DNA of 64,000 nt from positions 1 to 64,000 of the forward strand of contig JBCBZW010000002.1 in assembly GCA_039815145.1 (NCBI GenBank), in the 5' to 3' direction. The notes below the pieces were generated by a model. It was not told where the DNA came from, searched no databases, and was given only the letters and a program-made list of their open reading frames with translations. The stretch comes from Pseudomonadota bacterium (GTDB lineage: Bacteria; Pseudomonadota; Gammaproteobacteria; Steroidobacterales; JBCBZW01). The position numbers and the translations under genes were made by a program. Positions 18,045 through 28,762 of the stretch are shown here, one piece after another. The first letter of the stretch is position 1, and each line of letters starts with the position of its first letter.

Positions 18045-18805
18045 TCAGTTGTCGGAACTCGGCGGCGTTCGCTGGCCCTCGCGGTAGCGCTTCTCGACCG
18101 CGTCGAGCATGCGGTCGATCGTGTGCTTCGCGCGCGCCGTCACGCCTCCGCGGCGGTACTGTTCCTGCAGGCGCGTCTCGAGAGCCTGGATCAGGTCATC
18201 GATGGATTCGCTCTCGGCGCCTGGCTGATCCGCCTCACTCCAGCGGGAGTCGCTATACCACGTCCGCGGCTTGGCGGGGAGCTGCGGGGGCTCGGGGGGT
18301 GCCTGGGAGGCGCTGGTGTCTCGCTCCTGCGCATCTGCTGATCGGGTCGATCGCCGGTAGTAGCGTGGACGCTCAGCCTCACGCGTCTGTTCGGTAGCGT
18401 TCGTGGGTTCGGCCTGGCCGACGCGCCGCGCCGCGCTGAAGAGGTCGATCCACTTCTCCGAGCGGCGCCCGAGGTGCAGGACGTCGTAGAACCAATCGTG
18501 GCGGCCGAGGGCCAGCCCGGCGATGGCGGCGATCAGTGACACGGGACTGAGCAGGACATCGCGCAGGCCGTCCACCACCAGTTTCACCTGAAAGGCGGCG
18601 GCATCGCGCAGCAGGCCCCAGCGCCCTGGTAGGGTGCCGTAGCTGGGGGCATGCTCATCTCCTCGACGATCGCCCGCGCCGGGGGCATCGGTGGGCAGCG
18701 GCGTCGGCAGGGCAGCGTCGCGGGTTACCTGCGCTGGGTCCTCCGGTGCTGCCCGCTCCGCTTCGTCCTCCGGTGCACGGTCTTCGCCGTCACCGGTGGG
18801 ACGGC

Positions 18806-18809
<4 letters not shown>
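18045..18809 (-). CDS. Unknown protein translationally coupled to ppsA, one hydrophobic segment
   Basis: A 254-aa protein I do not recognise. Residues 1–60 are acidic/Pro-rich and look disordered. Residues ~63–125 form the only ordered-looking core, with a hydrophobic stretch (~84–102, [17 protein letters not shown]) followed by [23 protein letters not shown]. The rest is polar and Arg/Glu-rich with a short C-terminal helical region (~205–245, [26 protein letters not shown]). Its ATG overlaps the ppsA TGA (ATGA, 18806–18809), so it is co-translated with PEP synthase; the upstream extension to 18950 lies inside ppsA and was rejected. Likely a single-pass or peripheral membrane protein. No function proposed. 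Confidence 0.75.
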
Positions 18810-21184
<2,375 letters not shown>

Positions 21185-21250
21185 GGCCTTGGTTTTCTCC
21201 GCTCAGCGACGCAAAATCGATCGGGCATTTTAGCTCAGGAACGTGCAGCG

Positions 21251-22096
21251 GTGGCGGTAGCGGCAAAAAAGCGCACGGTCTTCTTCGTGTCGGATCAGAC
21301 GGGCATCACCGCCGAGACCATGGGGCGGAGCCTGCTGACCCAGTTCGAAGACATCGAATTTCGGATGATCACGATGCCCTTCGTCTCCGACGACGAGGCG
21401 GCCCGCGAGGCCATCCGGCGGATCAACCTGACCGCAGAGCTCGAAGGGGAGCGACCGCTGGTCTGCGCCACCTTCGTGGACGATCGCATCCGCGGCGTGC
21501 TGCAGACCGCGGAAGCGTATTTTCTGGACTTCTTCGACGCCTTTATCGGCCCCCTCGAAGAGGAGCTCGGGGTGGCCTCCACCCACACCACCGGTCGCGC
21601 CCACGGGCAGGCGGACGACGCCGTCTATCGGGCGCGCATCGACGCCATCAACTTCTCCCTCGCCTACGACGACGGCCTGCAGCCGAAGAGCTACGAGGAT
21701 GCGGACGTGATCCTGGTGGGGGTGTCGCGCTCGGGCAAGACGCCCACGTCCCTGTACCTGGCCCTGCACTACGGCGTGTTCGCCGCCAACTTCCCGCTGA
21801 CGGAGGAACACTTCGATCGGGACGGGCGAGGCCTGCCGTCACCGATTCGCCCCTACCAGCGCAAGCTCTACGGGCTGACCATCGAGCCGCAGGTGCTCGT
21901 GCAGATCCGTGAGGATCGCAAGCCCAACAGCCGCTACGCCTCCCCCCAGCAGATTCGCTTCGAAGTGCGCGAGGCGGAAGCCCTCTACAAGCGCCATGCG
22001 GTGCCCTACACCAACACCACGCGCTCCTCGGTGGAAGAGGTGGCGGCGCGCATCGTCAGCCGCATGCGCCTGCCGGTTCGGGCTCGACGCGACTAG
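21251..22096 (+). CDS. ppsR: PEP synthase regulatory protein (bifunctional kinase/pyrophosphorylase)
   Basis: A 281-aa DUF299 protein. Bacterial PSRP phosphorylates PEP synthase with ADP and reverses this by a Pi-dependent pyrophosphorylase reaction. Signatures: N-terminal VFFVSDQTGITAETMGRSLL, ST-HTTGRAHG, and the P-loop-like GVSRSGKTPTSLYLA (~157–171) followed by ANFPL and the C-terminal NTTRSSVEEVA. Transcribed divergently from ppsA. Its TAG shares a CTAG tetramer with the stop codon of the convergent phosphoglucomutase gene (22093–22096). The initiation codon is the GTG at 21251 in a very short divergent region. Confidence 0.94.
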   Translation: MAVAAKKRTVFFVSDQTGITAETMGRSLLTQFEDIEFRMITMPFVSDDEAAREAIRRINLTAELEGERPLVCATFVDDRIRGVLQTAEAYFLDFFDAFIGPLEEELGVASTHTTGRAHGQADDAVYRARIDAINFSLAYDDGLQPKSYEDADVILVGVSRSGKTPTSLYLALHYGVFAANFPLTEEHFDRDGRGLPSPIRPYQRKLYGLTIEPQVLVQIREDRKPNSRYASPQQIRFEVREAEALYKRHAVPYTNTTRSSVEEVAARIVSRMRLPVRARRD

Positions 22097-23721
22097 ATCA
22101 CCGCGCTGGGTTCGGCGAGGCCCGTGATGCGCGGGATCTCCGCCAGGGCGGCCGCCGCGGCCATCGTCTGGGCTAGCATCGCGTGGCGATCGCGGTCGAC
22201 ATCGGCGGGATCGGTGACGTGACGGTCGGCGTACAGCCGCAGGGTGGCCCCTCCCGTGCCGGTGCCCGACAGGCGAAACACCGCACGGGCGCCATCGGTG
22301 AAGTGGACGATGAGGCCCTGGTTGGCGGCGACCTCACCCGACACGGGATCCGTGTAGTCAAAGCGTAGGGCGTCGGCCACCGTGAGCTCGCCGGCGCGTT
22401 GTCCAGGCAGCGTCCCCAGGCGCTGCTCCAGGGAGCTCATCACGTCCGTGGCGCGGTCGCGCTCGGCGATGTGGTAGTCGTGGCGGGCGAAGAAGTCGCG
22501 CCCGAAGCGCGCCCAATGCTCGTGCACGAGCTGATCCACGGACCTCCCGGTCACCGCGATGATGTTCAGCCAGAACAACACGGCCCACAGCCCATCCTTC
22601 TCGCGCACGTGGCTGGAACCTGTACCGAAGCTCTCCTCACCGCACAGGCTGATCCGCTCGTTCTGCAGCAGGGAGGCGAAGAAGCGCCATCCCGTCGGCG
22701 TCTCGTAGCAGGGGACGTTGAGCGCCTCGGCGACGCGATCCGCGGCCCGCGCCGTGGGCATGGATCTGGCGATGCCGCGCAAGCCATCACGGTAGCCCGG
22801 TGCGCACGTGGCGTGCGCCGCAAGCAAGGCCAGGCTGTCACCCGGCGAGACGACGAGGCCGGGACCCAAGATCATGTTGCGATCGCCGTCGCCGTCGGAG
22901 GCCGCGGCAAAGTCGACCGCCTGGTCGCCGTACATGAAATCGACCAGGGCGGCGGCATCGACGGGGTTGGGGTCGGCGTGGCCGCCGCCGAAGTCTTCCT
23001 TCGGGGTGGCGTTCACCACCGAGCCCGCCGGCGCACCGAGCGTGTCCTCGAGAAGGCGCTTGGCGTAGGGACCCGTGATTGCGTGCATCGCGTCGAAGCG
23101 CATGCGAAATCCACTACCGATCAACTCTCGTAGGCGATCGAGATCGAAGAGTCCTTCGAGCAACGTGCAGTAGTCGTCGAGCGGGTCGACGACCTCGATC
23201 TGCATGCCGTGATAGTCGTGTTCGGCGAGGCGATCGAGATCCACCTCCTCGGCGCCCAGTTGGCGGTAGGCTTGAAGTGTCTTGGTGTGCGCCCATATCT
23301 GATCGGCGAGGGCGGCGCTGGCCTGGCCACCGCCATGCACATTGATCTTGATGCCGAAGTCACCGTCCGGGCCGCCGGGGTTGTGACTGGCCGTGAGGAT
23401 CAAGCCCCCGTCCGCGTTGCGCTCGGCGATGAGGTTGGCGGCGGCCGGGGTGGAGAGCCAGCCGTGACGTCCGATGATCATGCGCGCGACGCCGTGGGCA
23501 GCTCCAAGGCGGATGATGGACTGGATCGCGCGATCGTTGAAGTAGCGACCATCGCCACCGATCACCAACGTGCAGCCTTTGCTGAAGCAGGCGTCGAGTG
23601 TCGCCTGAACGAAGTTCTCCAGATAGTGGGGTTGCCTGAACACCTCGACGCGCCTGCGCAAGCCCGCCGTGCCCGGCCGTTGGTCGTCGAAAGGTGTCGT
23701 GGTGACTGTGATCAGATCCAT
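22093..23721 (-). CDS. pgm: Alpha-D-phosphohexomutase, phosphoglucomutase type
   Basis: A 542-aa enzyme interconverting glucose-1-phosphate and glucose-6-phosphate. The N-terminal TTPFDDQRPGTAGLRRRV and the phosphoserine loop LTASHNPGGPDGDFGIK are those of the glucose-specific eukaryote-like subgroup. The Mg-binding loop is SDGDGDRNM; the sugar-specificity loop is CGEESFGTGSSHVREKDG; the C-terminal phosphate loop is FRLSGTGTGGATLR. Full length for this subgroup. Shares the CTAG stop tetramer with convergent ppsR. Probably feeds glycogen or surface-polysaccharide synthesis from the PEP-synthase-driven gluconeogenic flux; the link is contextual. Confidence 0.94.
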   Translation of the reverse strand: MDLITVTTTPFDDQRPGTAGLRRRVEVFRQPHYLENFVQATLDACFSKGCTLVIGGDGRYFNDRAIQSIIRLGAAHGVARMIIGRHGWLSTPAAANLIAERNADGGLILTASHNPGGPDGDFGIKINVHGGGQASAALADQIWAHTKTLQAYRQLGAEEVDLDRLAEHDYHGMQIEVVDPLDDYCTLLEGLFDLDRLRELIGSGFRMRFDAMHAITGPYAKRLLEDTLGAPAGSVVNATPKEDFGGGHADPNPVDAAALVDFMYGDQAVDFAAASDGDGDRNMILGPGLVVSPGDSLALLAAHATCAPGYRDGLRGIARSMPTARAADRVAEALNVPCYETPTGWRFFASLLQNERISLCGEESFGTGSSHVREKDGLWAVLFWLNIIAVTGRSVDQLVHEHWARFGRDFFARHDYHIAERDRATDVMSSLEQRLGTLPGQRAGELTVADALRFDYTDPVSGEVAANQGLIVHFTDGARAVFRLSGTGTGGATLRLYADRHVTDPADVDRDRHAMLAQTMAAAAALAEIPRITGLAEPSAVI

Positions 23722-23967
23722 AAACTAGTGCTCTTTGGCAACGGTATGGGGCGAAGGCGTAACACCCGCATCCGAGCTGCTTCCGGAATGAGAACTGTAG
23801 CGCAGAACCCCTACACGAAGTCGAAGTCCCAGGCAAGGGTCGAGCGCGCGTAAACCCGTCGGATGCACGGTCAGTGACCCGGGTCTCGTCGTGCTTTACT
23901 CACCCTGGCAGTGGCGCTGGACCCCTATGCTATAGTCCAGCGAGTTGCTTTCAGGAGACAGTAATTC

Positions 23968-24447
23968 GTGGTCGCAGACAGCGCCATACTCACGCCCACG
24001 CTGGCGCCGCCGAAGAGTTTCGCGGCGCTCATGTCGTTGTACGAGAGTAACTATCTGCGCCTGTCTTGGATCATCGATCCGCTCGACGCACTCGATGAGA
24101 TCGGGCGCGAGTACCGCTCTGACGTGGAGGGCGATTGCCCCCTCTTCATGCGCCTCACGGAGGTCAGCTCCTACACCACGACGCTGCACCTCACCTATCG
24201 CTTCGAGGAGGAGGGCGAGGAGATCGCCGATCCCGACCTCAGCGTGCGCGTCTACCGTGACGCGCGTCTGGCGGAGGCCATGGCGTGCGGTGGGCGCAGA
24301 TTCCATCCAGCCCTGAGTCAGTTCGATACGCACACGGGCGCGGAGTTGCGTCGTCGGTGGACTCGGAACATCATGCTCAACAAATGGCTGGAATACTGCG
24401 CCGACCGTGGGCATCGCTTCACGGTGAGTCAGGGGCGACAGGACTAG
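23968..24447 (+). CDS. DUF1249 family protein (YqiB-like)
   Basis: A 159-aa soluble protein of the DUF1249 family, widespread in Gammaproteobacteria and of unknown function. Recognisable segments are LMSLYESNYLRL (~21–32), the YTTTLHLTYRF strand pair, DPDLSVRVYRDARLAEAMAC and the C-terminal NKWLEYCADRGHRF. The GTG start at 23968 is preceded by AGGAG at 23953–23957. In E. coli the homologue lies beside nudF and cpdA; here the neighbours are different. Confidence 0.9.
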   Translation: MVADSAILTPTLAPPKSFAALMSLYESNYLRLSWIIDPLDALDEIGREYRSDVEGDCPLFMRLTEVSSYTTTLHLTYRFEEEGEEIADPDLSVRVYRDARLAEAMACGGRRFHPALSQFDTHTGAELRRRWTRNIMLNKWLEYCADRGHRFTVSQGRQD

Positions 24448-24468
24448 AACGATCGCTGCCGTTGTGTG

Positions 24469-24488
24469 ACCCGTGTGCCCACACGGGT
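24469..24488. terminator. Perfect hairpin after DUF1249 gene
   Basis: ACCCGTGT (24469–24476) and ACACGGGT (24481–24488) are exact inverted repeats around a 4-nt GCCC loop, between the DUF1249 stop and the next start. It could end or attenuate transcription; only weak T content follows. Confidence 0.4.
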
Positions 24489-24558
24489 GTATGTCAGCCA
24501 TTACACTTTCGGGTTTGCCCTGGTGGGCGCAGGGACGTCTTAGCGGCCTGTCGCAGTC

Positions 24559-25665
24559 ATGTCGGATTTGCTCTCAAAACTCGTGCGTAAGCGTGGCGGG
24601 TCCTCCGGGGCCGAGGCCGTTGCGATCACATCCGAGGACACACCGACTGGGTTCGATCCGATACCCGCGAGCGGGGACGCCGACGATCGCCTGGTGGCCC
24701 TGTTCAAGAACCGCGCCGAGTTGAAGAAGGCGTTCTCCGAACTGCGCGCCGAGTGCGACCACCTTCGCGACCGATTGGCGGCGGTGGAGGGGGACCCCGG
24801 GCAGAGCAACCAACGCCTCGCCGCCCTCGAGCAGCGCCTCAGCGAGCGCGAGACGGCTTATCCTGCGCTGGTCTATTTCCAGCTCCGCGGCCTGTGGCGC
24901 TTCTGTCATAACCAGCTTATCGAATTCTCCGAGCAGCTCCAGGAGCAACACCTCGGCCGCGAACGTATGGATCAAGAGAAGGGGTTCCGCGCCCAGCAAC
25001 AGCACAGCGTGGCGTCCTTCGACGAGCGTCTCGCCCGCATCGGGCAGGAGTACGCGCGGGAGCGCCAGACCATCATCGACCAGCAGGCGCGGATCGCCGC
25101 CCTGAAGGGATTTTGGAACCACTTCAAACGGCGTGCGATCCGTGAGGAGATCTCGCACCAGGAGGCGGTGGTCGCGGAAGTGCGCGGGCGCGTGGAGCAG
25201 CTGCGGCAGGAGCGCCAGGCACAGTTAGACCGCGAGCCCCCCGGTTTCTCGGGCTTGAGCGTCGAGGCGCGACGCAAGATCAACCTCGCCGTACTCGCCT
25301 TCGCGCAGTACCTGTTCGTGGAGTTCTCCGAAAACTCCCTGGCCGCGTTCAGCCGCAAGGCGATGACCTCCTCCATCACCGAGGTAGCCTACGGCTCGCA
25401 GCGCGACTGTGAAGCCCTCATGGAGATCATCGAGCGCTCGATGCAGCAGATGGCGAACAAGCGTGGGTACGCCGATGAGCTCAAGCTGCGCGCCCGCCAC
25501 CTCAAGGTGAAGGCGCAGTTCCAGGGCGAACAGGCCACCGTGCCGACGGCCGAGTCGATGATGACCTTCCCGCTCGAGTTCCACCAAGGCCAGGCCGGTG
25601 TGCAGGTGGACGTCAACATCCTCGCTGACGATTACTGGTCCGTGAGCGAGGCGCTCATCACCTAA
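24559..25665 (+). CDS. Unknown coiled-coil protein
   Basis: A 368-aa soluble protein with no family I can name. Residues ~48–105 and ~125–220 are heptad-rich and charged (e.g. ELRAECDHLRDRLAAVE; EVRGRVEQLRQERQAQLD), predicting two coiled coils separated by a W/F-rich piece (YFQLRGLWRFCHNQLIEF, ~97–114). A helical domain follows (~230–330, including AVLAFAQYLFVEFSENS) and a final beta-like segment (~335–365). No signal peptide or transmembrane span. The basic N-terminus (KLVRKRGG) could bind membrane or nucleic acid. Stands between DUF1249 and the convergent RND operon. Confidence 0.7.
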   Translation: MSDLLSKLVRKRGGSSGAEAVAITSEDTPTGFDPIPASGDADDRLVALFKNRAELKKAFSELRAECDHLRDRLAAVEGDPGQSNQRLAALEQRLSERETAYPALVYFQLRGLWRFCHNQLIEFSEQLQEQHLGRERMDQEKGFRAQQQHSVASFDERLARIGQEYARERQTIIDQQARIAALKGFWNHFKRRAIREEISHQEAVVAEVRGRVEQLRQERQAQLDREPPGFSGLSVEARRKINLAVLAFAQYLFVEFSENSLAAFSRKAMTSSITEVAYGSQRDCEALMEIIERSMQQMANKRGYADELKLRARHLKVKAQFQGEQATVPTAESMMTFPLEFHQGQAGVQVDVNILADDYWSVSEALIT

Positions 25666-25696
25666 CGCACCCTATCGGTTGGCCTAGCCAGGGCCA

Positions 25697-28600
25697 TCAC
25701 GCAGCCTTCGCGGTGCGGAAAGCCGTCCGTACGACCATCCGCCACCAGTTGTCCAGCTGGTCGAACCAGACGTATACGCGGGGCACGATGAGCAGCGAGG
25801 TGATGGTGGAGAACACCAGTCCGCCGATAATCGCCCGTGCCATCGGGTAGTAGGGCGGGCCGTCGCCGCCCACCTGGGTGTCACCCACCGCCAGCGGCAG
25901 CAGCCCCAACACGGTCGTCGCCACCGTCATCAGGATAGGTCGCAGGCGATCGCGCCCGGCCTCGAGGATCGCCTGTTTTCGTGGTACGCCCTCGAGGCGC
26001 AAATTGTTGATGTGGTCGACGAGTACGATCCCGTTGTTCACCACGATACCGATGAGGATCAGGATACCGATGGTGGCCATGAAGGAGAACGCGGTGCCCG
26101 TGAGCATGAAGAACCAGAACACGCCGATGATCGAGAACACGATCGAGGTGATGATGGACATGGGCAGCAGGGTGGACTCGAACAGCGCCGCCATCACGAG
26201 GAAGATCGATGCGATGCCCAACAGGGTGTTCACCAGCATGATCTGACCGGTCTCCTCGTTCTGGTCGAAGCCGCGGCCGAACTTCCACTGATAGCCCGGG
26301 GGCAGTTCGAACTGCGCCATGATCGCCTCGATGGTCGGCTTGATCTCATCGAGGGACACGTAGGGTAGGTCCGCCGTGACGATGGCGGCGGTGGCCCGGT
26401 CGACCCGCTTGATCTGCCTCGCCCCACGCACCACCTGTAGCTCCGCCACCGCGCCTAAGGGCAGCTGTTGTCCATCGGCGGCGAACAACGGCAGGCGGCG
26501 CAGGCTCTCGAGGTCCGACTTGTCCGAGTCGCGGAAGGCGAGGCGCATGTCGATCTCGCCGTCGTTGCTACGGAATTCGCGCAGGTTTTCACCGCGCATG
26601 GCCGTGGCCACGGCACCCGCCACGGTCTGCGGCGAGAGGCCGAATTTCATCGCGCGTTCGCGGTCGACCACGATCTGCACTTCTTCGTCGCCGCTGCGGG
26701 CATCGGAGCGAACGTTGCGCAGGCCCTCGACGGTGCCGAGGATGCGCACCAGCTCCGTACTCAAGGGCGCCAGCACGTCCATGGAGTCGCCGCTGAGTTG
26801 CAGGCTGAAGCCCTCGTTGCCGCCCTGGCGTTCCCATTCGAAGCTCGGGTCGGCGATGGCCAGTTCCGGCAGCCCCTCCTCGATCTTCTTCATGATCTCG
26901 CCAGCGGAGAGCACCGCATCCTTCTTCGGCGTCAGCAGCAGGGTGGACTGCGCCGTTCGGGTGTCGAAGTAGCTGTAGATGTCACGGATCTCGAATTCCT
27001 CGAGATGCTCGTTGAAGTAGGCCTCCACCGTGTTGACCAGTTCTTCCGTGCGCTCCACGGGGTAGGTGCCGTCCAGGTGGTAGAACAGGTTTAGGCGGCG
27101 CCGACCCTCTTCCGGCCACATGTCGAAGTTCACGAAGTTGGCGGGGATGAGCACGCTGGCGATGATCAGCACGATGGCGCATAGGGACAGCCATGGCTTG
27201 GCCAGGGACATGTCCAGGAATCCAACGTAGGCGTCGGTGAGACGACGCATGAGGCCGCCCTGGGTCGACTCGGGCGGCGGTGCCACGCGGGCCGCCAGCA
27301 TGGGCACCAGGGTCTGGGCGATGACCAGGGAAGCGATGAGGGACACCACGATGGTGATCGCTACGTGGGAGAGGAAGATCGTGATGTCCGCCTTGACGCC
27401 GAACACGATCGGCAGGAAGACGATGATCGAGGTGGCAGTGCCCGCGAGCACGGCGATGCCCACTTCGCGCACACCCTTGAGGGTCGCGCCCTTCGGGTCA
27501 TCGGGGTGCATCTGGCGGTATCGGAACACGCTCTCGGTGACCACCACGGCGTTGTCCACCAACATGCCGACGGCGAGCATCAAGCCCATCATGGTCAGGA
27601 TGTTGAGCGTAAGGCCGAAGAAGTACATCGCGCCCAGGGTGATCAGCAGCGAGAACGGCACCGACAGGGTGACGATCAAGGTGGTGGTGAGCTGGCGCAG
27701 GAAGAGGTAGAGCACGGCGATCGCGAGCAGGGCACCGATCAGGCCGGATCGCAGTACATCGGACAGGGAGGTCTTCACGCCGTCCGCCTGGTTCTCCAGT
27801 TCGAACAGCTGGATCCCGCGCATGAGCGGCTTCTCACTGATGCGCTCCACCTCGTCGACCACGCGCTGAGCCACCTCGACCATATTCGCCTCGGTGCTCT
27901 TGAAGACGGCGAGGCCGATGGCGTACTCGCCGTTCAGGTGCCGGCCGTAGTCGCGGTCCGGCGCGGTGAGCTCCACCTGCGCGATGTCGCCGAGGCGAAC
28001 GCTGCCGTTAACCGGTATGCTGCGGATCTCCTCTAGCGAGCGGAATTCGCCCTGGGGACGAAGGCTGAGGCGCTGACCACCGTCGGTGATGCGACCGGCG
28101 CTCACGGCGAAGTTGCTCTTGCGCAGGAGTTCGACGAGGGCGGCGAGGTCGATGCCGTAGGCGGCGACGCGATCCGCATCGAGGAGGATGCGCACCTCGC
28201 GGGGCTCGACCCCCTGCAGCTCCACCTTGGAGACGCCGGGGATGCGCTCGATCGGCCGCTTGAGCTCGCGTTCGAGGAGCGTGTATGCGTCGGACAGGTT
28301 GCGCTCGGAGGAGATGCGCAGCTGCATGATGGGCTGATCGCCGAGGGACCCGGTGAAGACCAGGATGCGCTGCAGGTCCGACGGCAACTCGTCGCGTATC
28401 GCGTCGATCTTGCTGCGCGCCTCGATGCCCTTGGCCGACGCATCGGTCTCCCAGTCGAAGCCGACCCAGATCTCGACCTGCTCCTGGGTGGTGGTCGACT
28501 GCATACGCTCGATACCGCTCAAGGTGGCCAAGGCCTCCTCGACCGGACGGGTGATGCGCTCCTCGATCTCCTCCGGCGTGGAGCCGGGGTAGGGGATCTG

Positions 28601-28741
28601 CACGAAGATGCCCGGCCACTGGATGTCGGGCATGTACTCCAGCGGCAGCTGGCGAGCCGAGATGAGCCCGACCAGGCCGAGGGCCACGAAGATCATCACC
28701 GTGCCGACGGGGCGGGCCAGGGCGAGGCGCGTGTGCTTCAT
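25697..28741 (-). CDS. RND efflux permease, second permease of the operon
   Basis: A 1014-aa RND transporter, last gene of an adaptor–permease–permease operon. It has duplicated six-TM bundles and periplasmic porter loops. TM4 has GMLVDNAVVVTES, with a single Asp where AcrB has two, and the TM10 region has GIVVNNGIVLVDH. The ATG at 28741 has AAGGAG eight bases upstream, so it is translated independently of the preceding permease, 21 nt away. By analogy with MdtB/MdtC, two non-identical permeases may form a heterotrimer in which only one needs proton relay. Confidence 0.93.
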   Translation of the reverse strand: MKHTRLALARPVGTVMIFVALGLVGLISARQLPLEYMPDIQWPGIFVQIPYPGSTPEEIEERITRPVEEALATLSGIERMQSTTTQEQVEIWVGFDWETDASAKGIEARSKIDAIRDELPSDLQRILVFTGSLGDQPIMQLRISSERNLSDAYTLLERELKRPIERIPGVSKVELQGVEPREVRILLDADRVAAYGIDLAALVELLRKSNFAVSAGRITDGGQRLSLRPQGEFRSLEEIRSIPVNGSVRLGDIAQVELTAPDRDYGRHLNGEYAIGLAVFKSTEANMVEVAQRVVDEVERISEKPLMRGIQLFELENQADGVKTSLSDVLRSGLIGALLAIAVLYLFLRQLTTTLIVTLSVPFSLLITLGAMYFFGLTLNILTMMGLMLAVGMLVDNAVVVTESVFRYRQMHPDDPKGATLKGVREVGIAVLAGTATSIIVFLPIVFGVKADITIFLSHVAITIVVSLIASLVIAQTLVPMLAARVAPPPESTQGGLMRRLTDAYVGFLDMSLAKPWLSLCAIVLIIASVLIPANFVNFDMWPEEGRRRLNLFYHLDGTYPVERTEELVNTVEAYFNEHLEEFEIRDIYSYFDTRTAQSTLLLTPKKDAVLSAGEIMKKIEEGLPELAIADPSFEWERQGGNEGFSLQLSGDSMDVLAPLSTELVRILGTVEGLRNVRSDARSGDEEVQIVVDRERAMKFGLSPQTVAGAVATAMRGENLREFRSNDGEIDMRLAFRDSDKSDLESLRRLPLFAADGQQLPLGAVAELQVVRGARQIKRVDRATAAIVTADLPYVSLDEIKPTIEAIMAQFELPPGYQWKFGRGFDQNEETGQIMLVNTLLGIASIFLVMAALFESTLLPMSIITSIVFSIIGVFWFFMLTGTAFSFMATIGILILIGIVVNNGIVLVDHINNLRLEGVPRKQAILEAGRDRLRPILMTVATTVLGLLPLAVGDTQVGGDGPPYYPMARAIIGGLVFSTITSLLIVPRVYVWFDQLDNWWRMVVRTAFRTAKAA

Positions 28742-28762
28742 CGCTCGATCTCCTTGAAGGCC

